Below are positions 40,513 through 50,680 of a stretch of 64,000 bases of DNA, piece by piece. The stretch is from Chryseobacterium mucoviscidosis (GTDB lineage Bacteria; Bacteroidota; Bacteroidia; Flavobacteriales; Weeksellaceae). The DNA is taken from positions 372,001-436,000 of the forward strand of contig NZ_MVAG01000128.1 in the NCBI RefSeq assembly GCF_002177115.1, given 5' to 3'. Position numbers and translations under genes: made by a program. Under the pieces are notes generated by a model. It had not been told where the DNA came from and ran no database searches. It worked only from the letters and a program-made list of their open reading frames with translations. The stretch's first letter is position 1. The number at the start of each line of letters is the position of its first letter.

Positions 40513-41664
40513 TTAATCTAACATACAAGGAATATATCTTTGTAAGATACCTGTTGTACCTGTAATCATAAATACTTTATCTCCAACTTGCTGACCATAA
40601 TTGTAAATTTTTATATATGAATAGCTTCCACCTGTTACAGGAGTTCCGTTACTATCATATAATTGTGAACCAGTATATGGCGTTAAAGTATCAAATCCTA
40701 AAAGATGAGTATCTTTTGTTGTCCTGCAGGCAGAAGCGGTATCATCATGAAAGCTTACTCCGAAAGAGTATAATTGTGAAATTTTATAATCTCTGCTAAT
40801 AACATTACTATATAAAATTTTCCCGTTAGAATAAGTAACCTTTAAACGCATCGAATAATTATGATTAACAGGATCAAATCCAAAAGCGTGAGAGGTTGTT
40901 CCACTTCCGTTATTTTCTAAAACCCAAGCCGAGCCTAAAGTAACATCAGTCAATTCCCATTCTGTCGCTTTAATTGCACCTTCATAAGTGGAAATTCTTA
41001 CCGAATAAAGATATGCACTTGAAGAATTATCATAATGAGTACTTAAATCTGTTCCCGCATTATCCCAAGCTATTAACACTGGATAATAAGTACCAGATGT
41101 AAATTGTATAACATTTGACCAATCTGAAACCGTACCTGCTGGTGTACAATATTTTCTTGCCCTTATATACAGAACAGTATCATTGGGAATATCTCCGCTA
41201 TCCATTTGAATATTTTCAATTTGATTGTACTGAAATCCCACTCTAGAGTGAACGATTTTTGCAAAACTACTATCTGTTGCTATTTGGTATTCTGGTGACC
41301 AGGAACCTAAATTAAGGACCGTATAATCCATCACGATTTGTCCATTAGAAAGTACATCTACTTTATTAATAACTGGTGTTTCACAAGCTGAAGGATTACA
41401 ATTTCCAATTTTAAATAAGCTTTTTTCTTTAGCTATAACTCCATCTTCATCCATTAATTCTACAATGAGCTCATAGTCACCTTCATCCTGAATAAAAGGA
41501 AGCTTTACGGTGTCTGAAGAACTTGGAATAGGATTTATATTGTATTCGGAATATGGATCAGACGGACTTCCGTTTTTATTTTTATAATAAGCAATTGCGC
41601 TTTTTATTGGCTTAGAAGATGTGTAATCTATCTTAAACGAAATATTGCATGTTTCTGTTGCCAT
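40513..41664 (-). CDS. Ig/FnIII-like beta-rich structural protein of the eCIS core
   Basis: The 383-residue protein has no signal peptide. It is built of beta-sandwich-like segments: about residues 1 to 90 (CNISFKIDYTSSKPIKSAI), a PVINKVDVLSNGQIVMDYTV domain near 95 to 190 with an RARKYC strand typical of FnIII folds, and a third region to the end. It follows the two proteins of about 1000 residues and is the last gene of the core block. A fibre, spike-sheath or decoration role is likely, but the family is unnamed. Confidence 0.62.
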   Translation of the reverse strand: MATETCNISFKIDYTSSKPIKSAIAYYKNKNGSPSDPYSEYNINPIPSSSDTVKLPFIQDEGDYELIVELMDEDGVIAKEKSLFKIGNCNPSACETPVINKVDVLSNGQIVMDYTVLNLGSWSPEYQIATDSSFAKIVHSRVGFQYNQIENIQMDSGDIPNDTVLYIRARKYCTPAGTVSDWSNVIQFTSGTYYPVLIAWDNAGTDLSTHYDNSSSAYLYSVRISTYEGAIKATEWELTDVTLGSAWVLENNGSGTTSHAFGFDPVNHNYSMRLKVTYSNGKILYSNVISRDYKISQLYSFGVSFHDDTASACRTTKDTHLLGFDTLTPYTGSQLYDSNGTPVTGGSYSYIKIYNYGQQVGDKVFMITGTTGILQRYIPCMLD

Positions 41665-41717
41665 TATTTTATTTTTTATAATTATTATTGATTTTTCAAT
41701 CTTTTCTTTCGTATATT

Positions 41718-44700
41718 CTAACTAATAGATGCGCTACCAAAAAACTGATTTTGATAGTTAAGACTTATTGTTAATAAATCTCCCGATGCTGATGCTTTAG
41801 GAGGATATCCAGACGCATTTGTAGGCGCACTATTAAATTGATTCCATTGCTCTCTTGTAGTATTGTTAATTAAATCTCTCATCTTTAATGCAATCGTATT
41901 CGGGGTATCGGAAGAAGTCGCTACAACAGTAAGAACAACGCTATAAACTCCTGTTTGAAATTTATTGCCTGCTGAAACGTTTGGTCCGACTTTAAAAATT
42001 TGCTGCCTTGTTCCTCCTGGACCAGTTGTAGTATTATCTGTTTGAGTAAGTGTAGGAATTAAGTCCGCCTTATTTACAGTAATTATTACTTCATCTGTAG
42101 CCGTAGTACCATTGTTATCCTTAACTAAAAGCTGAAATTTATATATTCCTTCAACTAATCCAGTAACAGTTGTATCTGCTGTATTTGGACTTATAATATT
42201 CGCATTTAAAGAGGGTGAAGTTATTTTTTTCCATTCATAAGAAACTATCGTTCCGTCAGAATCATAACTTGAAGAGCCAATTAACATTACAGAATCAGTA
42301 GGTAATTGAATAGTTGTTTGAGAAGCACTAGCCTGAGCTATCGGAGCTGCATTAGCTCCTTCACAACAATCTCCTCCTTTCTCGAAGACGATACCTTTTA
42401 TAATGATGGGAGTTTCTACGTACCAATTTTCAAGAGATACATTCTGTTCACATCCGCCTCCAATAACTTTTACTTTTATGTTCGGAATTTTTCTCGGAGA
42501 AAGATTATTAAACGCATGAGTTACAAAACCTTTTGAATCCGGATTTTGAATTACCTGACTTCCATTATCAAGGAAATCCCAGCTATACTGATAATCCATG
42601 AAATGTTCTCCTGTTATTTTGAATTTCACAACAGTTGATGTTGAATCAGACTCAGGAATATCAACTTTCTCCACGACAATTCTCACCTGCGGTTCTGTAA
42701 TCACTGTAATAGTACAATCAGTAGGTTTTCCGTTAACATTAAAACTGATTAGCTGGTTATGCAATTCCTGACTTACCGATGCAGGATTAAAGAAGTATAA
42801 TCCGTCAACTAACTCTACTCCACCATTCAGATCAGAATCTACATTTGCCGTTACGATGCCATTGAAAGGAAATACAGTAAACGGAATTTTCTCTGCTTTG
42901 GCACAAATAGTCGTATCAGGTAAACTAAGATTAATCTTCACTTTCGGTGTACAGCAGATGTACGGAAGCGAGAAATCTGCCACAATAACTTCATCTCTCC
43001 CAATATGATCATACACCATGATAAAAGTACCTCCTTTTTCAACTCCGTGTTTGTGTTCTAAACCCGAATATTTATCGATATATTCATTAAAATACGCCTT
43101 TGAAAGATCTTTATTTTTCAATAATTCTTTGAAAGACAAAAGCATGATATCAAATCCGAGCTGTTGCTCATCTCTGATTTTTTTTATCTGATCAAATGCA
43201 TCCTGAAAATGCATTCCCTGATGTCCCTCAATATTATAAAATGAAGCTCTGTCAATGTTAAAACCTAAAGGTTTTCTCACATAAGATTCTTGTGAGAAAA
43301 GACCAGAATTATAGCCTACATTATTTCGGAAAGCCGGAGTTCTTACTTTATTAAAATCCCAGACTTTGAGAAAATCATCTGTAATCCTGTAATATAAAGG
43401 GATTGCTTTATTCCCTAAGAACTCTGACTTTTGAGACGGGGTAATTTTAATCGCAGATTCCGCTTCTATTGGTTGATCATTTCCAATTTTTTCTACTCCT
43501 TCCAAACGATTTGGATATTTAAAATTCTGTACCTGCTGATTGAAACGGGTAATTAATGTTTTAACTTTCTGCATCGCCTTTTCATCATCCAAGACCGGAG
43601 AATTGTAAAACTGATGTCTTGAAGAATCCAGCTGAGTTTCTGAATTTAATTTCCCTAACATCATATGCTTAGGAAAAGAAGCAAAATCGGGAAGGCACTT
43701 TGTAAAAGTCTTAGGAAGCAGTCTGATGATTTCGGAATACGTAGCCGTTAAATCTTTTACCACATCATAAGCATACTGAAAACCAAACGGCAGGTTAAGA
43801 CATTCTTCCAAAACACTTTTAAAAGTAAGATGATCCGCAACAGGAAGTCCAAACATTTTAGAAATTTCGTAGATTTTTCTAAAAACCAGCTCACCATAGC
43901 CGTTTCTTTCTAAAACATCGGCATACATATTTTTTAAATCTGCATAGGAAAATCTTGTTTCAATTCCTTTTTCCTGAATAAGCCTTTCCAGAATCACGCG
44001 CTCCTGCTTTACACTTCCTAATATGTCTTCTATAAATAACGGATGCGGCTGAATACGGTCTTTCTGAAGAATATAATTAACACCCTGTTCGTTTGTAACC
44101 AACACTTTAAGATTTCGGATCTGCTGAATTCCGTGGTTGTCACAGTCGACGCCTCTACAAGGCTTTACTTCTTTCTCATAGCTTTCCAGATAGAGCATTA
44201 AATATTGATCTTCCAGATTTGAGAAATTAGCAACAGGCTGAAAATCCGAAGTTGCTTCCTGAACTGTCGCCAGTTCCCAAAGTTCAATCTGTCCTCCGTT
44301 TTCGTCATAAAATGGAGGATAATTTACTTTAAAATTGTCGTATTTTTTAAAGTGAGTATATTCTTTACTATCAATGCTGATTGTCTTTAAATCACTTACA
44401 TATAACTCTTCGCTTACCTTACTCGTATTATTCAGGGTAAGCAGATCTCCGTCTGTTGTAACTGCAACTCCCTGCGAAAGTTTTATGCTGTTGATTTTTT
44501 TATTGGAATAGGTAAGCTCAGGTTTAAAACCACATACTATACCTACCCCCTGAAGCATTACTCTGGATAAGCGATCCTGATCTTCAAAAAAGTCTAAAAA
44601 CTCATTGAACTGAGTATACTCAATGTATTGTCCTTTGCTGAATTTGCGGTACCGGGTCGATATATCACTTAATTGAATAAAGTTCCGGTATTTCTCCGGT

Positions 44701-44723
44701 ATATTATTTAATTGATTATTCAT
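41718..44723 (-). CDS. Large eCIS baseplate-associated protein with PKD-like domains, paralogue 1
   Basis: The 1001-residue protein shares its N-terminal 600 or so residues with the next gene upstream (QYRKFNENQ/RYRKFSKGQ start, FEDQDRLSR, GVGIVCGFK, CCP-type lead into ASFPKHMMLG, FYNIEGHQGMHFQDA). The C-terminal third has beta-sandwich domains, including a PKD-like repeat near 780 to 870 (ANAAPIAQASAS, DSDGTIVSYEWKK). There is no signal peptide, so it is built in the cytoplasm. Its place after the Pvc12-like gene suggests a baseplate cage or fibre-network protein, an inference by analogy with Bacteroidota eCIS. Confidence 0.68.
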   Translation of the reverse strand: MNNQLNNIPEKYRNFIQLSDISTRYRKFSKGQYIEYTQFNEFLDFFEDQDRLSRVMLQGVGIVCGFKPELTYSNKKINSIKLSQGVAVTTDGDLLTLNNTSKVSEELYVSDLKTISIDSKEYTHFKKYDNFKVNYPPFYDENGGQIELWELATVQEATSDFQPVANFSNLEDQYLMLYLESYEKEVKPCRGVDCDNHGIQQIRNLKVLVTNEQGVNYILQKDRIQPHPLFIEDILGSVKQERVILERLIQEKGIETRFSYADLKNMYADVLERNGYGELVFRKIYEISKMFGLPVADHLTFKSVLEECLNLPFGFQYAYDVVKDLTATYSEIIRLLPKTFTKCLPDFASFPKHMMLGKLNSETQLDSSRHQFYNSPVLDDEKAMQKVKTLITRFNQQVQNFKYPNRLEGVEKIGNDQPIEAESAIKITPSQKSEFLGNKAIPLYYRITDDFLKVWDFNKVRTPAFRNNVGYNSGLFSQESYVRKPLGFNIDRASFYNIEGHQGMHFQDAFDQIKKIRDEQQLGFDIMLLSFKELLKNKDLSKAYFNEYIDKYSGLEHKHGVEKGGTFIMVYDHIGRDEVIVADFSLPYICCTPKVKINLSLPDTTICAKAEKIPFTVFPFNGIVTANVDSDLNGGVELVDGLYFFNPASVSQELHNQLISFNVNGKPTDCTITVITEPQVRIVVEKVDIPESDSTSTVVKFKITGEHFMDYQYSWDFLDNGSQVIQNPDSKGFVTHAFNNLSPRKIPNIKVKVIGGGCEQNVSLENWYVETPIIIKGIVFEKGGDCCEGANAAPIAQASASQTTIQLPTDSVMLIGSSSYDSDGTIVSYEWKKITSPSLNANIISPNTADTTVTGLVEGIYKFQLLVKDNNGTTATDEVIITVNKADLIPTLTQTDNTTTGPGGTRQQIFKVGPNVSAGNKFQTGVYSVVLTVVATSSDTPNTIALKMRDLINNTTREQWNQFNSAPTNASGYPPKASASGDLLTISLNYQNQFFGSASIS

Positions 44724-44806
44724 TATTGTTCATTTTTAATGATTTGTTAAGATTTTTAAATATGCTTCACAGACAATCACATTATCCATGAAGCTATATT
44801 TAATTG

Positions 44807-47794
44807 TTATCTTGTCACTCCTGTACAAGGATTGATCTCTAAGAAATTTCCATCAGGATAACCAGAATAAATAGGTGTAGAATCGTTTGCTAAAAATAAC
44901 TGAGTAAAAGCAACACCTGTATGACATCCAATGCTAGGAGGCATTGCACAATCCAGTGAAAATTGTACAAATCCTTCATTCGCTCCTGCTGCTAACGCTT
45001 CCGCTTCTTCTTGCGTTATAATAATTTCATTATATCTACTTGATGGATGACCGCCCGGAATAATATTACCCGCGTCTTGATTTCCTTTCGTATTACTTAA
45101 ATGAATATTCCCTTTTATCACAGGATCTGAATATGGTTTTGTACCCTCTATCAATACTCCGTTTCCTAATAGATTAAAACTAGCTCGATTACAAGTATGG
45201 GTGCCGTCTGGACCATATCTAAACTGAACGACAATCCTCATTCCACTTAAACAAGCAATGGTTGATTGTCCTTTTAATTTTAGAGGGCTCAATTCATATA
45301 CATTACTACATCCATTTTTGTTTGTTACCGTAAGTGTTGGATGAAAAGTTTCCTCCTGTCCGGAAACAAGATTATAAGTGTGAGTCTTTTTGTTAGTTGG
45401 TAATTCGTTATAATGTATCTGGCTACCATCACCAAAATTCCAAGTAAAATCAAGATCTGTAAAATCTCCAGTGACATTAAATTCTACTGTTGCATCCGGG
45501 TCTGTGGTGTTAGGATCTGTAGTAGGAGTGCTATATGTTATGGAACCTGAAGCTACAGATACAATTTCTGGCTTTTTGTAAACAACCATTTGAGTATCCA
45601 CAGGATCATCATTAACTGTGAAAGTAATGGTTTGGCCGAGATAAGCTGCGCCAACTAATGCCGGATCAAAATAACTTTGTCCTCCGGTCTGGGTAATGGC
45701 GGATATTTCTGTACCGTTTACAAATGCTTTTACCTGACCATCCAAAGGAACGATTGTCATAAGAACCGGTTTTTCATTTTGGCAAAGTTTACCTGAAGGT
45801 AATGATAAGAATACAGGATCTTTTTTAGAACAGCATAAATAAGACAATGAGAAATCTGCAATAACCTGATTGTTTGCCTTCGACTCTGCGATCAAAACAA
45901 ATGTTCCGCCAGGTTCTACACCGGAAAGATGCTCCAAGCCGGATTTTCTTTCTAAAAAATCGCTTAAAAGCTCTGTAGCAATTTCTTCTTTTTTAGGATC
46001 TTCTTTTACAATTGTAACGTCGTCTGATGATCCGGAAGGCGTTTCAAATTTAGCTTTATTCAATAATTTAAGATCGCTGTCTAATTTGGATAAATTAAGG
46101 AGTGCGTTCTTCGGGTCTCCTGTTTCTTTGCTGATATCATTGGAAATAGACAATAATTTATTTCTGAGTTCTTCAATGGAAACCTTTCTTGGTTCTTCAG
46201 GCTCATCGTCTGTTTTTTTACCGTCATTTAAAAGTAAAACGCTAACGTCAAAAGCCAGTCCGTACTTCATTTTAAGATCATTAATATTCTGTACCGCTGT
46301 TTCATAAGGCAATCCAAGATGTCCTTCAATTCTGTAGAAATCATTGTTATCGATATTATAATTCAGAGGATTCTGAACATAATCTTCTGATGATAAGTTC
46401 GCAGTATGATAACTTAAATTATACGTTTCTCTGTCTGTTTTTGTCTTTTCAAAATTCCACTTATCCAGTAATGGTTTATCTACGTTATAATAATATGGAA
46501 TTGCTTTTTCCCCTAACCTTACATAAAGATTGGACGGTGTAATTTTAACCGGTCCGATATAAGATTGAAATCCATTGATTTTCTGCACAAAACGATTGGC
46601 TAATAACATCAATCTTTCATAATTTTCATCATCCTGGGTTGTGATGGGAGAATGATAGAATCCGTGACGGAAAGCTGCATATTCACCCAATTCCAAAGAA
46701 CCTCCGACATATCCCAACATCAAATGTTTAGGGAATGAAGCAATAGTCGGGCAACATTCTACATTCAGATTTAAGATCAGTCCTTTTATTTCGTTGTAGG
46801 TATCAATGAGATCTTTCAGGAGATCATATCTGTACTGAAAATCATCCAGTCTTGGGGAAGATGCAGACAATAAAGTATTGAGTTTATTAAAAAGCGATAA
46901 ACCACTGAAGTTAAGATCTATTTTAAAAGTATCTGCAATAGCACCAAAACCATCGGACAATTTCGAAATAGAATCCATGGCGTTACGAAATTTTGTTTTT
47001 AACTGGTCTGCTGTTTCAACTTTAGGATCAAGGATCACTCTTTTAGCCTCAATATTCGGTAAGCGGTCAAAAAGTTCTTCGTAAGAATTATGAATTTTAT
47101 ACAGCGTATCTTTTGCATTTCCGCTCGTCATAAGATCTGAAACCGACTGAAAATCCGCCAAAAGCACTTTAAGATCAGAAACCTGCTCTGCTCCAGTGTT
47201 ATCACAATCCGCATCTTCACAAGGTGTTTCATCATTAGAGTAGCTTTCCAGATAAAGGATAATGATCTTTTCATTCAGTTTTTCCAAGGTTTTAACATCT
47301 TTAAAACTTCCTGTGTCTAATCCTTTAATTTTCATTTGCTTCAGTTCGTCTTCGGTTGCCAGTTCCAATAAAGGAATCTGTTCTTCTCCGATTCGGAAAT
47401 GATCATACTTCACTTTGTCTTTATACTCTCTGAAGTATCTGTAATTTTTGGCCTCGAAATCTATCGTAACGTCTGAAGACTTATCTTTTCCTGTACGAAG
47501 GGTAATTAAATCTCCGTCTGTGGTAACGCCTGCTCCCTGGGTAATCACAATGGTATCCAAAGCATTTTCAGCCTTTTGCGGAGCGATTTTTTCCATAACT
47601 TCTGTAATGAGACCGGAACTGGTAATTGTGGATTTGAATCCGCACACAATTCCTACCCCGCTGAGAAGTGTTCTCGAGAGCCTGTCCTGATCTTCGAAAT
47701 AGTCTATGAATTCATTTAACTGCCCATCCGTAAGTACCTGATTTTCGTTAAATTTTCTATATTGGGTTGTTACATTATCTAATTTAGCATTCAT
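44807..47794 (-). CDS. Large eCIS baseplate-associated protein with PKD-like domains, paralogue 2
   Basis: The 995-residue paralogue of 41718-44723 has the same N-terminal module (TQYRKFNENQVLTDGQLNEF, DRLSRTLLSGVGIVCGFK) and ASFPKHLMLGYVGG landmark. A Lys/Asp/Glu-rich insertion near 530 to 600 is specific to this copy. A PKD-like domain (FTWNFGDGS, HTYNLVSGQ) lies near 800 to 850, followed by a Cys-containing C-terminal domain. The two paralogues may form a hetero-oligomer or stack around the baseplate. The function is not established from sequence. Confidence 0.68.
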   Translation of the reverse strand: MNAKLDNVTTQYRKFNENQVLTDGQLNEFIDYFEDQDRLSRTLLSGVGIVCGFKSTITSSGLITEVMEKIAPQKAENALDTIVITQGAGVTTDGDLITLRTGKDKSSDVTIDFEAKNYRYFREYKDKVKYDHFRIGEEQIPLLELATEDELKQMKIKGLDTGSFKDVKTLEKLNEKIIILYLESYSNDETPCEDADCDNTGAEQVSDLKVLLADFQSVSDLMTSGNAKDTLYKIHNSYEELFDRLPNIEAKRVILDPKVETADQLKTKFRNAMDSISKLSDGFGAIADTFKIDLNFSGLSLFNKLNTLLSASSPRLDDFQYRYDLLKDLIDTYNEIKGLILNLNVECCPTIASFPKHLMLGYVGGSLELGEYAAFRHGFYHSPITTQDDENYERLMLLANRFVQKINGFQSYIGPVKITPSNLYVRLGEKAIPYYYNVDKPLLDKWNFEKTKTDRETYNLSYHTANLSSEDYVQNPLNYNIDNNDFYRIEGHLGLPYETAVQNINDLKMKYGLAFDVSVLLLNDGKKTDDEPEEPRKVSIEELRNKLLSISNDISKETGDPKNALLNLSKLDSDLKLLNKAKFETPSGSSDDVTIVKEDPKKEEIATELLSDFLERKSGLEHLSGVEPGGTFVLIAESKANNQVIADFSLSYLCCSKKDPVFLSLPSGKLCQNEKPVLMTIVPLDGQVKAFVNGTEISAITQTGGQSYFDPALVGAAYLGQTITFTVNDDPVDTQMVVYKKPEIVSVASGSITYSTPTTDPNTTDPDATVEFNVTGDFTDLDFTWNFGDGSQIHYNELPTNKKTHTYNLVSGQEETFHPTLTVTNKNGCSNVYELSPLKLKGQSTIACLSGMRIVVQFRYGPDGTHTCNRASFNLLGNGVLIEGTKPYSDPVIKGNIHLSNTKGNQDAGNIIPGGHPSSRYNEIIITQEEAEALAAGANEGFVQFSLDCAMPPSIGCHTGVAFTQLFLANDSTPIYSGYPDGNFLEINPCTGVTR

Positions 47795-47806
47795 TGTTTT
47801 TCAATT

Positions 47807-50656
47807 TTATATGTTTGATTGTCCTAATATTATTTTTCCGTCCAGACTGTCGTTATCTTCCACAGCACAGTCTAAGAGTCTTCCCGGTCTGTAAATATTA
47901 TTTAAGTCGGTAAGAGCCGTCAGTAAATTCTGAATGCTGTTTCCTAAATTTCTGAGATTATTTTTTGCCTTATCTGAAAGATATTTTTTGAATGCTGTTT
48001 CAAATGCAGACAAATCGTTCTGAGCGGTCTGTTTTTCGCTTAAACGATCTCCCACCCAACAGATTTTAGCCAGAATATGAGCCGGAATCTCCTGTCGTAT
48101 AACCGTTTCTGCGTAACGTCTGAAATCCGGATCCTGAAAACGGTAGGCAAAGCCCGGAAGAACCACACTTACGCGATAAGAATAAGGATCAAAAACATCA
48201 TATTCACAGTCTTCTTCACAAGAGGACATTAAAGCATCTGCATAATCTACCGGATTTCCAGAAAGAATATCTCCGTCCTCATTAGGAGCTACTTCAAAAG
48301 AGATTCCTACGATCATGCTTCCGATCCCTTCAAGATCCTGAAAAACTTTGAATGTGTCTTCTATAGACATACAACCAATTCCTTTGATCAGTTTGTAATC
48401 TTTAAATGTCGGTTTCAGCAACAAATGCTCTACAAGGAAAATTCCTTCTTCGGTAAAATCATATTTGAAATATCTTACCAGTTCTTCAATTCCCTTTTTT
48501 AATTCAGCTAAAGAAGGGTATGGATTTGTCTTTTTATGGGTAGCCATTACGTTTTGTGGCTGACTGTCATCCATAATTTCAAGATAATAGTTCCCTCCGG
48601 CAGACATTCGGATCTGAATATTCCCAATCAAATCATAATGAGTCTGATTTTCCTGTAAAAGCTCTAAAGCATTTTTAAGATCTTCTTCGTCTATCTGAAT
48701 GGTCTGGTAAATGGCTTCATGCAGATTTTTAGTTGCTGCATATTCGATGTGGAATGAATTTACGGATGATAAAGCGATATTATTATTTCCATCTTTTATT
48801 TTCCATGAATAGCTTACCGTTCCGTCGTCACTTACCGATTTAATAATCGAAACAGGTGTTTGAGAAAGATTTCTCTGCTGATAATTTTTAATCCCCAGTA
48901 ATCGGGCAATTCTTTTCTGTACCCCTGAAATATTGTCTGTATTCCAGACATTCGCGGTATCATCTAATGTATAATTATAGCCCAATCCACGGTCTTTGCT
49001 CAACGATTTGTATTCGTTTAAGAAGGTTTCTTTATTGTTCAGTACAATTTCATCGGTAGATTTTCCGTACAGAGATTTCATCAGGAAAGTGTAGTCGCTG
49101 AATGTTTCTGCAAAACGGGCAATCAAATGATCCAGCACTTCATTTCGGCGTTCCACACTGTTATCAAGTTCCTCGTATAAAGTATCTGTAAGTTTGTCGT
49201 CGTTTTCATCATAATCCGAAACCAATTCTTCAAAACCTTTGATGTTTTTAAGAGCCTGAGTAAAGAACGTTCTTTTTAAACCTCCACTGATACTTAAAAC
49301 TTCTTTTACTTTTTCAAGGTGTTTGAAATAACTGGCAAGAATCTGGTCGAAAAACAGCAGATATCCTTTCATCTGTTTTGCCAAAGCTTCTCTTTCCGGG
49401 GTTGGATTTCCGATGATTCCGGAAATTCCTACTCCGTACGTATCCGGAAATTCATTTAAAATAGTCGCGTAATTTCCGATATCGTATGAAGTTCCCTGTG
49501 GCAGAGTCAACTCTTTATTTTGTCTTGCATCTTCTCTTAGTACTTCCTCCTCTTTTCTTAACGTTTCGAGATATTCATCTACTTTTTTAGTGTTAATATT
49601 CAACGGAAGCGCACCTTTGGTGTAACTGAATGAACTCAGATCGCAAAGCTCCGGTTTTTTACCTTTTTCAATACAGATCATCCAGTCATCGGTCTGTTTC
49701 ACTGCACTGTCGCATCCGGCAATAGAAATTTCGTGGATTTCTTTCACTCCGTCGATTTTCATGATTTCGCTGATGATATCAGAAAGTCGAACTTCTCTTC
49801 TTAACTGACTTGCTTTCAATTCTTCCGTATCAATAAAACCATTATCGAGAATCGGTCCGTCAAAAATCTCATCTGTGGTAAGACCTTTTTCCAGCATCTG
49901 CTTTAATGAATAAAAATGAACTTCCGGAGCCAGATAATTGTTGATTGCTCTGATTACCTTTGCATGAACCAGTTCCTCATCTACTTTATTTACAAGGCCG
50001 ATGCGGGCACATACTGCCACTTTCTGGGTTTCGATTTCTTTAATATCTACAAGATCTTCGCAAAGACCTCTGTTCTGGTGATAACGCTCCAGTATTTTTA
50101 CTCTTGCATTCGATTTGTCACAATCTTCATTCTCACTATCGTCTATATCATCGGCATAATCTACATAAAGGTCATACAATCCTTTTACGTTAAAATGCTG
50201 TGTCTTTTCTCCGATAGGTTCAAAATCCAACTGTCCAGTTTTACAATCCACATACAGCGTTTCGGTTCTCGGAACCAGCCAACAGTTGCTGATTGGTCTC
50301 GGATGACCGAATTTAAAGCTGATATCGATGAAGAGTTTTCTGTAATCAAGCTCGGTTAAAGGTCTGGAAGGTAAAACTTCCGTAGCTTTCAGGAATTGTG
50401 TATGAATATCTTTTTTTGCATCGTTTGAAGCAAGAATGTCTTCCATATTCATATTCATCCTCATCCCAAGATCTGTAATGGCGTAGCTTAAAACCTCCAG
50501 TGTGGTAATCCCCGGATCGTGAGAGTTATAATCTGTCCAAAGTTTTCCTCCTAATCCTTCTATATATTCAATACCTGTTCTGCGTAGAAAATGAAAATCG
50601 GTCTGATCCTGCGTTTCTATATTTTTGGGTATACTAATGTGCTTATTTTCTGACAT
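47807..50656 (-). CDS. Baseplate protein, Pvc12/Afp12-like
   Basis: The 949-residue protein begins with a motif typical of this family: RRTGIEYIEGLGGKLWTDYN, then HDPGITTLEVLSYAITDLGM. Long helical parts and a C-terminal EIPAHILAKICW, CEDDCEYDVFDPYSYRVSVV-like region follow. Proteins of this type form the large wedge component of eCIS baseplates (gp6-related). It starts just downstream of the Pvc11-like gene, with 24 bases between stop and start. Length and position match expectation. Confidence 0.85.
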   Translation of the reverse strand: MSENKHISIPKNIETQDQTDFHFLRRTGIEYIEGLGGKLWTDYNSHDPGITTLEVLSYAITDLGMRMNMNMEDILASNDAKKDIHTQFLKATEVLPSRPLTELDYRKLFIDISFKFGHPRPISNCWLVPRTETLYVDCKTGQLDFEPIGEKTQHFNVKGLYDLYVDYADDIDDSENEDCDKSNARVKILERYHQNRGLCEDLVDIKEIETQKVAVCARIGLVNKVDEELVHAKVIRAINNYLAPEVHFYSLKQMLEKGLTTDEIFDGPILDNGFIDTEELKASQLRREVRLSDIISEIMKIDGVKEIHEISIAGCDSAVKQTDDWMICIEKGKKPELCDLSSFSYTKGALPLNINTKKVDEYLETLRKEEEVLREDARQNKELTLPQGTSYDIGNYATILNEFPDTYGVGISGIIGNPTPEREALAKQMKGYLLFFDQILASYFKHLEKVKEVLSISGGLKRTFFTQALKNIKGFEELVSDYDENDDKLTDTLYEELDNSVERRNEVLDHLIARFAETFSDYTFLMKSLYGKSTDEIVLNNKETFLNEYKSLSKDRGLGYNYTLDDTANVWNTDNISGVQKRIARLLGIKNYQQRNLSQTPVSIIKSVSDDGTVSYSWKIKDGNNNIALSSVNSFHIEYAATKNLHEAIYQTIQIDEEDLKNALELLQENQTHYDLIGNIQIRMSAGGNYYLEIMDDSQPQNVMATHKKTNPYPSLAELKKGIEELVRYFKYDFTEEGIFLVEHLLLKPTFKDYKLIKGIGCMSIEDTFKVFQDLEGIGSMIVGISFEVAPNEDGDILSGNPVDYADALMSSCEEDCEYDVFDPYSYRVSVVLPGFAYRFQDPDFRRYAETVIRQEIPAHILAKICWVGDRLSEKQTAQNDLSAFETAFKKYLSDKAKNNLRNLGNSIQNLLTALTDLNNIYRPGRLLDCAVEDNDSLDGKIILGQSNI

Positions 50657-50680
50657 AATTATGTTTCTGCTTGTTTGTTA

